A stretch of DNA of 64,000 nucleotides from Halichoerus grypus (Eukaryota; Chordata; Mammalia; Carnivora; Phocidae). The position numbers were made by a program, and so were the translations under genes. The notes beneath the pieces are model-generated. The model worked only from the letters and a program-made list of their open reading frames with translations, made no database searches and had not been told where the DNA came from. Location of the stretch: NCBI RefSeq assembly GCF_964656455.1, contig NC_135719.1:7667163-7731162 (forward strand), in the 5' to 3' direction. How positions within the stretch are numbered: the stretch's first letter is position 1; each line of letters starts with the position of its first letter. Of this stretch, positions 46,229 to 58,275 are shown piece after piece.

Positions 46229-46650
46229 AGATGATTAGTGATTCACAAACGTGAAACACCAGGTTGGCCTGGTTCCAAAGTTCATGCTATCTTCTCTGCT
46301 TATTGTGTTGATGGCCCTAAGGTTGGGGTCAGTTTCTCCAGGCTCTGTCTCTGTGCTGATCCTGGCTCGCATTCTCCTGTCTGCCAGGATACCCCAGGGT
46401 CAGCAAACAATGTGGACCCTCCCAGTCAATGGGTGGAAATGCAAGTTGTAGAATCCAGCCCCTTGAGGTGGGGCTAGGGATATCTCCACAGGGCCCCAGC
46501 TCACCAACCTGTACACCAGGACATGGCTGCTGGGAGCTAGGGTGCAAACAGCACCAGCGTGAGGCTGGACAAACCTGTGGTTATCAGGGGAGAGCATGAC
46601 TCGCTGAGCTGTTGTCAATGCAGACTCCATCCTGGTCCCTTCAGACCCAG

Positions 46651-46652
<2 letters not shown>
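46229..46652. other. Single-copy, no gene seen
   Basis: Part of a 154-codon minus frame (46400-46864) crosses this stretch and the microsatellite beyond. No domain is recognised. Confidence 0.45.

Positions 46653-46653
<1 letters not shown>

Positions 46654-46685
<32 letters not shown>
46654..46685. repeat. (GT)n microsatellite
   Basis: About 16 pure GT units. A good candidate polymorphic marker. Confidence 0.97.
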
Positions 46686-46688
<3 letters not shown>

Positions 46689-46884
46689 GGGGAAAGGGAC
46701 ATGGGGAGGTGTTGAACCTGCAGAGCAAGAAGAGTGATGAGAAGCTGAAGAAAACCAGGGCTCAGAGTCCTTTCTTTTCCAATCCCCCCTTCCAATCCAA
46801 GCACACTTTCCACCTGATGAATTATTCCAAAGGTACATGGTCCAAAGTGTGTTCTGCAGAACAAGAGCCCTAAGAGTGGTTTCT

Positions 46885-46937
46885 TAGGAGGAGGAGGGAG
46901 AGGGAGAAGGGGAAGAGAAGGAGAAGGAGGAGAAGGG
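46885..46937. repeat. GGA/GA-rich purine tract
   Basis: Degenerate AGG, GAGA and GGAGAA units on the plus strand. Confidence 0.85.
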
Positions 46938-47399
46938 GCCAGAGGGCTTCTACTGAAAAATGCTGCATATCATATGCCCTCTTAAAGATTCACAATGTTC
47001 ATTAGCATTTAAAAGGTCCCTGAGGAGCCCTATAGTCATCTGTTTCACTTGGTATAACCCAGTGATTAAACCAACCCTTCTTTGTTATAAAAACACCTTA
47101 AAACTTTGCAGCTCTGGTGTTCTTGGGAACACATTTTAGGAAACAATATTATAAATAAATGCCTTGGAGGTCTATATTCTCAGGTCATTGACTACTGCCT
47201 TATATTAGGCAGGATTTCCAATGATTCTTGTTGATCATGTTAATGACATCCAAATTTCCTTGCTTGGCACCTTTTCTGATCAGGTTGGTATCTAATTGAA
47301 GTACTTCTGCTGTTTTTACCTGACACAAATTTATAAAATTTTTTGTTTTAACAAAATTTCATTTTTTGAGAGGTTGGGGTGAACTCATTCACACCCCAT
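46938..47399. other. Single-copy, nothing seen
   Basis: No gene or named repeat is recognised. Confidence 0.4.
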
Positions 47400-48070
47400 T
47401 TTTAGTCCAGGAATCCAGGAAGTTGTGTGTATATGATCTATGCCTGGTCAAAAAGAGCATTCAATCTTCTCACTTGGGCCAGGTATGGGCACTTGACCTA
47501 TGTCAGATCATAAGAAACTCAGTTCTGGGACTTCTATGTAACTGTGGAGCCAGGAAAACACCTTTTTTTTTTTTTTTTCCTGGGATTGTTGGTTATAATA
47601 ATACTGTAAGTTTGTAATGTGTGGGGTAGTAGATATAGAAAGTTTACCTGAGGGTAAAACCAACAGGAGAGGAAATGGAGCTTGGAAATGAAGAAAGAAA
47701 GCGACTAAGGGCTGATGTTATTTAAGCCCCTAGATCCAGCTATGCCTGAAGCCACCCCTTGCTATGAAATTTTCAGTTGCAGTGAGCTAATGACTTATTC
47801 ATAATTTTCTTTGTTTAAGCCAGTTTGTGGTGAGTTTCTCTCTTTTTTTTTAAAAAAAGATTTTATTTATTCATTTGAGAGAGAGAGATAGAGAGAGCAC
47901 AAGCAGGGGGAGAGGGAGAAGCAGACTTCCCCCTGAGCTGTGAGCCTGATGTGGGATGCGGGGCTCGATCCCAGGACCTGGAGATCATGACCTGAGCCGA
48001 AGGCAGAGCTTAACCATCTGAGCCACCCAGGCGCCCCAGGTGAGTTTTTCTCACTTGTGGTCAGAATACT
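47400..48070 (+). mobile_element. Old LTR-type repeat, split by a SINE
   Basis: 'gggccaggtatgggcacttgacc', 'cccctagatccagctatgcctgaagcc', 'tgtttaagccagtttgtggtg' and, past the SINE, 'tctcacttgtggtcagaatac' follow a known old LTR-like repeat. The name is not assigned. Confidence 0.6.
47843..48038 (-). mobile_element. SINEC, antisense, in the LTR
   Basis: Tail-first complement ending 'agccacccaggcgccccag'. Flanked by GGTGAGTTTCTCTC (47829-47842) and GGTGAGTTTTTCTC (48039-48052), one mismatch. Confidence 0.97.
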
Positions 48071-49600
48071 GTTGTTCTCAACGTGTGGTCCTTGCTTTCA
48101 ACCTGACTTCCCTCTTGTCCCCTCCACCTTCACTTGTCTGAGGCCCAGCTCAATTGTGACCCCCTTTTGAAACCATCTTAACCACAGGGTCATAGTTGTC
48201 TCTTTTTTGTATGTTAATAGCACTTATTGTAATCTGCTTATATTATAATCATTTGCCTTCTGCCTCCTTTTGTCTGCTAGAGTATGAGCCCTAGAGTCAG
48301 GGATGTTGTCCTATTTATCTTTGGCTCCCCCACTGCACTGAAAACAGCGTCTGGGAAGCCGTCAAGAATCCTTAAGGCTCCCAAAATGTATTTTCAGAGA
48401 ACCTCGTCTTCCAGGGTCCATTAAAGACGCCAGCACCCTCTTCATGGCAGCTGTTGGCACCCAAACACGTGTTTGCAGAGTCTGCCTCTCTTGGCTAATT
48501 TAAGGTTATGAAACACAGGCCCTTGTTCACACCTTTTGGGAAGCTGTTGTCCTAACTTCAAACATGGGTCACTGTAATAAATGGTGCAGGAGAGACACAA
48601 TTCAGGACCTTGCTAATTGTTCTTGCCTCGCTGAGTTAGACATTACGTCTGCTTACGACCAGAGGTTGATGGGATGAAACAATCCCTCAAGGAAGCTAAT
48701 AGAAAGTCAATTACTTTGGCCCTTTAAATTGCTTTTGGAACAGACCATTGCCGGGCCTTGCAGGGAGCTTTCGGCACTCATCTCTGGCGGCTGGATGAAG
48801 GGCCCAGAGGATCACTCTGGGGCCTCGCCTCATGCTGCACTAGGAAGCTCCTTTCTATCCAGCACCATAAACAGCCACATCATCTCTCCCCTTGGCTCTC
48901 CCCGCTCGACCCCTCGCTCTGAGTCTAAATCAACAGATGACTTGTGTGTCAGGAAGGCCTCCTTTTAGCCACAATGGACAAGAGACCTATCAGGGGTCTT
49001 CTAGAATTGAGTGGGGGTCCTCCACGCCCGGACAGGCTGCTCCGGGGAGCCCCCTTGGCCAAAGGGACGGTACGTGGGGGATCACAAGCAAGACATCAAT
49101 GCCCTCCCCAGACACACACCCCGCGACAATGGCTCCTTGTCTCCCATCCAGTGCAGGAATGCCAGGCCCGGCGTCAGGGCTGGTCCCCACTCCAGGAAAG
49201 ACGTTGCACCTGCTGTCCTCACCCAGCATGTTTTAGTGCCATTGAGCTAAGTGCGAACAGCTCCTTGTTTCGGTGAGTGTTCCGGACACCCATTTTTGTG
49301 TTTGGGAAAAATGCAGCAGAGCAGTTTGGGAAATAAAATCCCAGGCTTTGGCAGAAAAGCTCTCATTACCCAATCAGAGAAGAAGCGGGGGGGCATCCAG
49401 AGGCTAGAGGAGAGGGTGCTCGGCATCTGCTTGAGGGACAACTCAAACGGTTTTAGTGTTTTATTAAGAAGAACCTTGCACTCTTGGGGGCAAGGAAATT
49501 CACTTTTATTTTCATCTGGCTGCAAACACCCCGACAGCAGTGCGTGTCTCTGCCTCTTTTCTCAGCCATTAAGTTTCCTTCACTTTGAGCCAATTATGGT
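48071..49600. other. Single-copy stretch with candidate conserved blocks
   Basis: No named repeat. 48530-48750 ('aataaatggtgcaggagag', 'agtcaattactttggcccttt') and 49430-49590 ('gttttattaagaagaacc', 'cttcactttgagccaattatgg') have enhancer-like composition. Frames on both strands at 48890-49280 overlap in three frames and are chance. Confidence 0.35.
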
Positions 49601-49769
49601 ATTTTTTTTTCTTTCCCTGTTGTCTCCTTTCTTTCTCTTTCTTTTCTTTCTTTTCTTTTCCCTCCCTCCCTTCCTTCCTCCTTCCCTTCTTTCTTTCTTT
49701 TTTTTTTCTTTCTTTCTTTCTTTCTTTTCTTTCTTCTTTCCTTTCTTTCTTTTTCTCTTTCTTTCTTTT

Positions 49770-49832
<63 letters not shown>

Positions 49833-49911
49833 CTTTCTTTCTTCCTCTCTCTCTCTTTCTTTCTCTCTTTTTCTCTCTCTTTCTTTCTTTCTTTTCTTCT
49901 TTGGATCAGGA
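49601..49911. repeat. (TTTC)n/(CT)n pyrimidine tract, about 310 bp
   Basis: Nearly all pyrimidine on plus; the longest pure TTTC run is about 49764-49831. The 222- and 119-codon Phe/Leu/Ser frames crossing it are its translations. It can form triplex H-DNA and is probably length-variable. Confidence 0.97.
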
Positions 49912-52900
49912 AAAATTAAATGTGAGGACTATTCGCCAGCTTAGAAATCAGGGACCATGCAGGGAAGTTGGAAGAACACAGAAGTGCCTGGGGGTGATGG
50001 TATAGGTGGGAAAATCACAGAGGGTTTTGGCTGGATGCACATTCAGGGAGGGCAGCAATGTGGGGCATGGTCTGCTCAAGGCTTCCGGTGGGTACCTGAT
50101 GCAGTCCCCTTCTCACCTGCCCGCAGAGGAGATTAAACCCCTGGATCCCTTGGAGGGCAGGGCTGAATAAGCCTCTCGCTCTCCCAGTGTCCTTCCCAGG
50201 GAAACCAGACAGCAAGAAACGGATCATCTGGGGCCCCACATCCATGATGTATCCTCTTCTCTGGGTCTTTGGGGTCAGAGAGGGCTTCCCGCTTCTGGCA
50301 ACCTGAGAGGGGAGTCTACCTGAAGAAAGAGAGGACTTTGTTGCCTTTTCATCATTTTAGGGTGCATCCAGCTGCCCCTGGATTACACCCCATGCACCCT
50401 TGCCTCTGTGCGTATGCGTACACCTCGTCTGTGTGCATGTGTGTGTGATGGGTGGTTACGGGTGATTCTGGAAGAAGATAGCTCAGTGTCCACCTCATGG
50501 ATCTGACCCCTGCTTTCCCTAGCCCCCCACCCTAAGCTTACAATAGGAAATCTTTGGGGGGGCACTGGCAAGCACTTCTAGGGAGTAGGCTGTTCTATCT
50601 CTTCTTTGCCCCCTTGTACAGATTGGGGTGGGTTGGAGGGAGGGAGAATTGTACCTGCCACTGGAAGTGTGACCAGCTATGCTCTCCCAGGTCCCAGAAA
50701 CAGTGGCTCTCAAGTGAAGGTGGAACAGTCATCAGAGGTAGGAGGACAAGGGAACAGAATTAATGAGACACTTGGAGTCCCTCTGATTGGACTACTCCTG
50801 GGCCTGAAACATTCTCTCCTCTTCCTTTCATGCCAAGAACTGGGCCCTTTTGGGAGACTATAGGCGACTTGTCACGTATCAGGACAAATACTGTCTCCAG
50901 TTCGTATTGGTGGTAATGGACTTTGCAGAATCTTTAAGTCTTTTGCTGTCAGCCTGGGTCACCTTTACCTTGTGTATATTCCATATGCAGGCTGGGGTTT
51001 TGGGCATCCCAATCAGGGCATTTTAATTTGGCTGAGCTGGGACTGACAGTGTAGATGAACGTACCATCCTACCCCCCAGCCTACAGATGAACAAGGAGGT
51101 TACCAGGGGTCAGCAGTGGGAGAAGGCCTTTTAATTAAGGGTAAAGGAGGAAAAAGGATGGGGAGGAGAGACGGGGGTGGGAGTCTTTCCCATCTGCCCT
51201 TGGGATGCAAGTCTAAAGCTGATGGAACTGGGCTGGAGACCTCATGTGAGACTCGGGGCCCCAATAGGCTGATTTGAGACCACGTGGTCTTAGGTTACCC
51301 GGGATTGAGAGCAGGCTGTGATTTCCCTGCAGGGACTTGCAAGCTGGGACAGTCCTGACTCCCTTGGGATTGTAAGTTTGGGGAGAAAAGGCATAATGGG
51401 GTTCTCCTTTGCAGACAGGCTTCCTCAGGCTGTTCTCAGGCTGTGGAAATTGGCCAAGCCGCTGGTAGAGTAGGAAAATATAAGGAGGGACAGTCTGTGG
51501 TAAAGGTGGCCTGACTACTTTGTGGGCACCTGTGACAATCTTCTGGGGGACAGCGGACACTCTGATGGGGGTTAAATGCCTATCTGGGCAGGGGGATGGG
51601 AGCTAGGAACAATTGCAATTTGAGCACAAATGGAAATGTGAAGTGACAGATGTGAATTTGTCATTTGTCATTCCCCCCGCCCCCCCAATAAACCGGAGTC
51701 CCAAAGAAGACAAGCAGAGGGGGAAGATGCTGGAGGTTTTCAGTGGATGGCTTTGTTCACAGGAGAGCCTGTTGCTGCAGGGATGCTCATTGTAGACCCC
51801 CACCCAGGCAGGTGTCAGGATGGGGTAGGGCTGGGGAGCTGGGCCCTCAGTTCTTCCAGAAAGAGGTCATTACAAGGTGTATATGTGGATGTGCCTATGT
51901 TTGTACATATATGGTGTAGCATTTTTTTTTTTTTAAGTTTGTGAGTCTAAAATAAGAGAGTTTCCTGAGAAATTCACACTTGTCTTGTAGCGCTCTGGTT
52001 GAGCTGCTTACGTTTTGCACCTTCCTCTCGACACTATGTTGTGGCTTCTCCTCCGTCCCCAGCCATCAATGCCTTCCTTTCTCACCTAGTCTCATCTCTT
52101 TAAAATCTTTTCGCCCCCTCGATTCCTTCTTTTCCTAACCCCCTGCATGAGCTCTTTCTCTTCACCCTTGTGCACACCAGCACTGTTTTGTTTTGGTTTT
52201 TAGTTGCACTTGGCTTTCAGGAGACATTAGGAGAGCTGGGGATGAGCCCGTCTCGGTCAGTTGCCCTCCTCTTGGAAAGGCCCCGATTCCCAGGGATGGG
52301 CCTTGTGGCCTTGTCCACGCTCCATGGCCCAGCTCCATGCTATGACTGATCACTCTAATGGGGTCAATCCGATGATCTCTGTCTTGAGACCCTGAGCTTT
52401 GGAACAGAGACTCAAGAGTGTAGCTGAGCTGCTCTGATGTGGAGAGAGGTCCGTGATGGACTCCCGCTATTACCACCACTGAGGCAGTTGGGCTCGTATG
52501 CATGCCAAGCGGGGCTGGGGCAGAGGAAATGTCTGTGCCCTGCTGTGCTAGGCAGCTTTGATGCTGTATTGGGCCAGACTGGGCTGTAGTAATAAACAGA
52601 CCAACCCCTCCAAGTCTTACAGGCTACAGTTTGCTTCTCGCTTACCCTTGGTGCAATACTTGGGTGGCTCTCCAGAGCTGCCCAGCTCCAAGCAGTGACT
52701 CAGAGGTCCTGGGGGCTCCCATTGGGTGGCTGTGCCATCTGGAGCATGCGGTCTCCAAAGTTGCTTCCGCAGGGAAGGAGAGCGAGGGAGGAAACCCATC
52801 ACATGTCACATTACTTCCCATCTCATTTCCCAGCCTGGCCATGAAGCCCCCTGGGAGCCACAGAGAAACGCATGGCTATTTGGGCAGCAGCCCCTCTCCC

Positions 52901-53360
52901 TGCCACATATTTTTCAGTAGATGAGGAAAAAGATAAAAAGAAACTCTTCTCTAGGGTGCCAAAATGTTCATGCGATGAGAGTGGTTCTTGACATAAATAT
53001 TTTAAGGCCAACAGAATCTAAGAGTAAAGCAAGATAGGAGATGAAAGATTATTTTGTTTGAATTCAAATGTGATTGGGCAAAGGTAGCCACTGGTAGATC
53101 CCCTACCTCATCCTTCTGATTGCTCCAAAGACAGTTAAGTACAGCCCCTCGGAGTCTCCCACCCCACAGAGCTGAGGTTGGGGTACTGGATGAGGCGGGG
53201 ATCTGGGGGATGCAGCTTGTCTAAGTGAAATGTCCTATCTGTGTCCGTAGACCCAGGAGGATGTGTCTTGAATCATCAGGGAGCTGCCAACACCCCAAGT
53301 GAGACAGGAGGCAGGAACCATAGACAGGAGGGAGGGCAAGGCAGGTGGAAGAGCATGGTG
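49912..53360. other. Single-copy, no gene seen
   Basis: 3.4 kb without a confidently named repeat. Positions 51040-51560 might contain an antisense LTR or ERV piece (a 115-codon minus frame at 51213-51560), but no family is recognised. A poly-T run is at 51920-51934. Confidence 0.35.
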
Positions 53361-53367
53361 TGTATAA

Positions 53368-53403
53368 GGGGTCGGGTTGGGGGGCCTCGGGGGACTGGTG
53401 GGG
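53368..53403 (+). other. G-quadruplex-forming motif
   Basis: Five G runs (4, 3, 6, 5 and 4 long) separated by loops of 2 to 6 bases on the plus strand. This fits the classical G4 pattern. Confidence 0.75.
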
Positions 53404-53519
53404 ACTCCCTGGCAAGGGCCTGCTGTGGCTCAGGAATGTGTGGGAACACTGGGGTTACCCTTCTGAGACCTGAGAGTCGTCTCTTTGACCCTCACTTGGC
53501 TCACCTGCCTTAGGAATTC

Positions 53520-53720
53520 AGAGGCAGGGGTTATGCTGCTTTCTCTGAGGAATTATTTTTGACATGCTAAATGCTAAGACAGAAAAATAATAGAGAGCAT
53601 TTTCTTTAATTCCCTCTTAACTACAAAAGGAGAGAATTTAGCTCAGCGGCTAATTCTGTTGATGAAAATTTCTAAAGATGCTTTAAAAGATTTAAATGAG
53701 GAATCTCTCTCACTGATCTA
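53520..53720. promoter_or_regulatory. Candidate conserved noncoding segment
   Basis: AT-rich single-copy DNA ('gaggaattatttttgacatgc', 'cagcggctaattctgttgatg') without repeat signature. Weak evidence. Confidence 0.2.
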
Positions 53721-53929
53721 GGGTCTTTTTTTTTCCTCTTAAAGAGAAATTGACTTCATCCCAGGCATGGCTGTTAATATCACTGGCCTCCTTCCCTCCC
53801 TCCACTCCGTGCTGCCTCCTCCAAGGAAAGCACACCGTTTGGAACAGATGCCGGGTTTCAGCCCTCAGTGGGCCGTGGGTTTGGTGGGCAACACGCCATA
53901 CCAGGAGAATACAGGTGCCAGTCAAAGGT

Positions 53930-54080
53930 ACTTGAGTTTGAGCCCTGGCTCTGCCCACAATAAGGGTAAATGACTTCTTTCCTTTGCACCTTCAATTTCT
54001 CATCTCATCTCTTTTAGGGACTAGAATCTTTATGCAAAGCACTTAGCAGGATCTCTGGCCTAGTAAGGATGAAACAAATA
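53930..54080 (+). repeat. MIR SINE fragment
   Basis: 'gtttgagccctggctctgccc', 'gggtaaatgacttctttcc' and 'tctcatctcatctctttt' are a sense MIR core. Confidence 0.7.
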
Positions 54081-54635
54081 GAAACTAATGTTGCTTTATT
54101 TGGAGGTAAACATGGGGCTTAACAAGGCTTCTGGAAACCTTTGACCTCTTCATCTTTCTAGAATATTGTTTGAGAGCTTATCTGGGTCACAGACTCTTTG
54201 GAGAGTCTGATGAACGCCCCTGGTGCCTTTCCCCAGCAAAAGGAAATACGCAGATGATACAAAATTTTGCTTTTATTGATTGCTTACTGTAGCTCAGGGG
54301 TTCCCAACCTGTTCCACTATGAATGTCTTTTTTTTTTAATGTCAATATGTTTTGCTTTTTATTCTCCTCCCCAAACCTGATAGTCGTGGCACTTTTCATC
54401 TTGTTGATTGAGAAAATACCTAATGACACTCAGCGACTCTGAATTCTGTAATGCTTTTAAGAGAGTTTGCATTTCGTTAGTCTCAACGGCATCTACACAG
54501 CTTTGAAAGGAAAAGTTGTAAATCTATCTATGGGTTGCATGATTGATTCCGTCTGCATTCAATGCTTGGTATCCGCGCGGATTCCTCCATTGTTGAAAAC
54601 TTCTCTGGCAGAGAAGGTTTACTGAATCAAAGACT
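54081..54635. other. Single-copy, nothing seen
   Basis: A possible MER5-like end ('caggggttcccaacctg') lies near 54296-54312. No gene. Confidence 0.4.
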
Positions 54636-54639
54636 GGAA

Positions 54640-54780
54640 GGGAATCAAAGAACCATTCAATCCAGCTCCCTTATTTTGCATAACACTGAGGTCAAAGGAG
54701 GGAAACCAACTTTTTCAAAATCACAGGGCCAGATGGTATCAGAGAGGAAGGAGGAACCCAGGATCCCCACAGCCTAATAG
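54640..54780 (+). repeat. Ancient MIR/L2-class repeat fragment
   Basis: 'cattcaatccagctccctta', 'cataacactgaggtcaaagg' and 'cacagggccagatggtatcag' follow the common repeat with a gaggaaactgagg core. Confidence 0.65.
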
Positions 54781-55490
54781 CTGCCTGAAATGGATTCTCT
54801 CTGGCAGTTCGAGTTGGTGAAGAGTCTTCCTTCTCCACAGCCCATGGCCAGTGGTCTGTAGGGAGTGAACTGGGAAATGAAGCTTGGCAAGTGACTGCAT
54901 CCTCAAAGCTAGAGTGACTGTAATTTATCTTCCAAACTGGGACACATCTGAGAGAGAAAGTGAGCACTATTAATAATTATTCTGGGGCAATAGGTGTAAA
55001 CCAGGACTATTCTGGGCAAGCCAGGACATAGGGTCACCCTGCTGAAAGCCCACCTCAGCTTACCAAGGGCCTATTTCAGAGTCCTTTAAAGGCCATTCAG
55101 TAATCGGGATGACTTGCTCGAAGGAATTTGGGCCAAGTGTCTGACCAGCTTCTTGTCTTGAAAGCACAGCCAGAAAGCTTTGAACTCTGGAAACTCACTG
55201 GGAATTGCTGTAGACCCCCTGAGATATTTTTGGCTCCCTGTTTCCAAGCCCCAGTGTAGCAGCACAGACCCCCTCATCCTTCATTCTTTCCCATCACAAG
55301 TACTAGCTCCTTCCCAGTCCCTCTGCAGGGTAACTGTCGGCATCTCCAAGGGACCCTGGGCAATTCACACCTCGTCAGCACAGTAAGGGGTCTAGTGAGC
55401 AGGTGTTCTGCTGGATAACCTCAAACAATCCCTCCTTCTCCCTCTAGTTCCCTTATCTGTGAAACTAGAGGTGGGTCTAAGTCACTGGGG
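54781..55490. other. Single-copy, no gene seen
   Basis: A short MIR-like motif ('ccttatctgtgaaactagagg') is at about 55451. Nothing else. Confidence 0.4.
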
Positions 55491-55494
55491 CCCT

Positions 55495-55780
55495 GCGTTA
55501 GTCAGAGTGGGCTGGGTTGTGCTGCGGTAACAAATAGCCCCCAATTCTAAGGGACTTAGCGCAACAAAGATTTATTTCCTGCTCTGCTTTAACAGGGGCA
55601 GGCAGAGTGGGCTCTGCTCTTCAGTCTTCCAGGCTCCATGGCAGGGAAAAGGAACATGGGATGTAAGCAACGGCAACTAAATACTTTCACTTAAAAGTGA
55701 CATGTGCAATTTGCATCTCATTGGCCCCAATCAGTCACGTGGACATGCTTAAACTTAAGGAGGCAGAGAAGAGTGGTCCT
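55495..55780 (-). mobile_element. MaLR/ERVL-like LTR fragment, antisense
   Basis: Plus strand 'gttagtcagagtgggctggg', 'gctgcggtaacaaatagcccc', 'acaaagatttatttcctgc' and 'ggccccaatcagtcacgtgg' are the complement of an old LTR. Its AATAAA and closing GTTAAGCCACTAA-like part lie in reverse. No coding content. Confidence 0.6.
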
Positions 55781-56128
55781 GCCATGGAGAATCAGAATAT
55801 TCATAAATGCCCCCAAGACTAATTCACCCTCAAATTTTTCTAGTTTGACTTTTACAGTAGAAAAAATCATTTTCTCTCCCCACCCCCACAAAGGAAATCT
55901 AATCAAGAAGCAGGCTACAGAAAACAGGTGGAATTGAAACTGATTTGGTTGAAATGGGAATTGGCAACTTCACCCTTTTGTTGGCAACATGCTCATTGCT
56001 GTGGTTTAGGAGGATCACTTGATGACGTTGCAGGTGGCAGATGGGCTGGGGGATACAGGGCAGACTGGTCAAGTGGCTCTAAAATTTTCTAGACAAGAGA
56101 GAAGGAGAGCAGTTCGAAAGGATGGAGT
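55781..56128. other. Single-copy, nothing seen
   Basis: No gene or named repeat is recognised. Confidence 0.4.
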
Positions 56129-56132
56129 GGTG

Positions 56133-56163
<31 letters not shown>
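56129..56163. repeat. (GT)n microsatellite
   Basis: About 14 GT units with one GG interruption, abutting the LTR edge at 56164. Confidence 0.95.
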
Positions 56164-56643
56164 TATTAGTTATCTATTGTTGCATAAAAATTACCCCAGA
56201 ATTAGTGGTTTCAAATAATACAGACTTAGTGTCTTGTAGTCTCTGTGGCTCAGGAGTCTGGGCATGGCTTCTGGGTTTCCAGCAGCTGCTGTTTAGGTGT
56301 TGACGGGACTACTGTCCTCTTGAGGTCAACAGGGGTAGGTTCCCTCCCAAGGTCTCCCGGGGATTTTTGGCTGGATTCAGTCTCTGATGAGCTATTGGAC
56401 TGAGGACCTCAGCTCCTTGCCCCGTACCTCTTTCTATCAGAACAAGCAGGGAAAAAGAGCCAGAAGGAGAGTGTATGAGCAAGATGGAAGTCATGGTCTT
56501 TAGCAACCTAATGACAGAAGTGACCTCCTATCACATTCGCTCTGTTCTATTGGTTAGAAATCACTAGATCCTGCCCATGCTCCAGGGGTGTGGATGACCC
56601 AAGGGTATGGGGACCACTGGGATCCAGGTTAGAAGCTGTCTAC
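56164..56643 (-). mobile_element. MLT1-type MaLR solo LTR, antisense
   Basis: 'tattagttatctattgttgc', 'ttaccccagaattagtgg', 'ggctcaggagtctgggcatgg', 'cctaatgacagaagtgacctcctatcac' and 'tgatgagctattggactgagg' are the complement of a roughly 480-base MaLR LTR. It has no gag/pol. Confidence 0.85.
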
Positions 56644-57985
56644 TATAGAAGACTTTGGGAGATGTTGAGGAAGCTGAACTGATGTGCAGGGCACTGATGG
56701 GGTGTGGGTGATGGGGATGAAGAAGGAGCAAATGATGCCTTCAGAGCTTTAGTTTGAACAAAGAGGATTGGCGGTGCCATTATTTGAAATGGGCGTGTCA
56801 GAAGGGGAGGTAGAGGCACTGAGTCAGGCTTGGGACATTAAATGCCAGCGCGTACATGAATCAGGTTGGGTCCCTGGACACTGAGAAACCCTGTAGAAAG
56901 GGCATCTCAACCCCCGACTAGGCACCTGCACCCATCCTGTGCAACCGTGCCCTTCTCCTCTCTCTGCCTTAGAGCTTGAGCTGACTGGAGGGATCCAGGG
57001 TCAGGTTCATAGCAAGCAAACAGGATTGAAGTGGATTTAACATTCCAGGCCTTTCCATGGCAATTATCAGGCTCTGACTCCTGCTCAGGCACCCTCCCCT
57101 TCCCTTTTGCTGTTAGAACTAAGGAACCAAAAAGGCTACAGGGCCAGAATTTGCATGAGGCTTTATGAGAAAAAGCAAAAGCCACAGGGTTATACACCTT
57201 CAAGCCTGCCGGGCTCAGTTGTCTTTGAGAAATATCGCAAGTGGCTTATTGAACATTTTTTTTTTCCTTGTGTGTGTAAATTTCCTAAGAGGTTGACCTA
57301 AATGAGTTCCTACCAAGATCTGATAGCCCAGGACAATGGAATAATCCTTTTAATAGGATTACAGGCTGTGTTAGAGACTGACAGCTTTTAGGCTCTGCAC
57401 TGTAATATGTCCTCAAAGAGAGCACCGGAAAATGAAGACAGAAAACAGGTTTCCTGTGTTGCTCTACACTCCCTAAACTACTCGTATCTCTAGCTCATAG
57501 TATCCTTGGCTGCTCAGACTGAGCACATCTGGGATCCTCTTCTGGCATTTTCTCTAACTAGTCCTGAGTCCTTAGGCTTCTCCGGACTTCTGGGAACCCC
57601 CTGATCCCTCGGGGACAGTAGCATTCGCAGGAGCCAGATTTTTTCAAGTTATCCTTCTCTCCAGGTCACTTCCTATCTCCATCATTTCGGGTTCTTTATT
57701 CCATGGGTCAGCCCTGACCCTGGAAGCCTCCCGATGGGGCGTCCTCTGTGGGACGTGGGCTCTGCATGGGGGTGGTGACACGAGGCATGGGTGCTCACCA
57801 CTGTGAAGTCTCCACGGAAAACCAGGCTGCATTTGGGGAAGAGTGTTTCACTTACATTTGGAGAGAGAGTCCGGCAGACACCCGGGGAGAGCCTAATCTG
57901 AATATTAAAGGAGACTCCTTCTAGAATGTGTTCTGTAAATGGAGAAGCCAATCAAGGAAAAAAAAAATTAGATTCCATCCTCAGA
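56644..57985. other. Single-copy, no gene seen
   Basis: Frames up to 98 codons, unrecognised. It includes the inverted TAATCCT pair at 57342-57361. Confidence 0.4.
57342..57361. promoter_or_regulatory. Inverted TAATCCT pair (OTX/CRX/PITX-like)
   Basis: TAATCCT (57342-57348) and AGGATTA (57355-57361) form a perfect 7-bp inverted repeat with a 6-base spacer. TAATCC is the core of K50 homeodomain (OTX, CRX, PITX) sites. Function is inferred from the motif only. Confidence 0.3.
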
Positions 57986-57989
57986 AAGG

Positions 57990-58275
57990 CAGGTGAGCCC
58001 CGTGTCAGAGCAATAGTAAACGTTAATTAAGAAAATATTCTGCAAAAGGGACGCTTGGTGCACCAAAATGCCTGAAGTCAGCACTTCTAAGTCAATAAAG
58101 CTAATTTGAAAATATATTCATGGAGTGATAATGAGTGAAGGAAAAAATATTTTGTCAAAATTTCATTCAATTAAAGAAACACAAAGAGGCTATTTCATTA
58201 ATCGCCAGTTGGAATGTTTGGTATATTGATTCTGTATGCATTAAAAATTTTTTTTTATCCTTAATTAAGTACTTT
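57990..58275. promoter_or_regulatory. Candidate conserved noncoding segment
   Basis: Single-copy, dense in ATTA/TTAATTAA cores ('aaacgttaattaagaaaat', 'cattaatcgccagttggaatg', 'ccttaattaagtac') with GGAATG (TEAD-like) and no repeat signature. The best enhancer-like block in the window by composition. Confidence 0.35.

Noticed and set aside
46400..46864. 154-codon open frame on minus
   Set aside because: It crosses a (GT)n microsatellite (a Thr-His run), has no domain, and overlaps frames on plus.
49251..49919. 222-codon open frame on plus, the longest in the window
   Set aside because: Its C-terminal half is translation of the TTTC pyrimidine tract and its first part has no domain.
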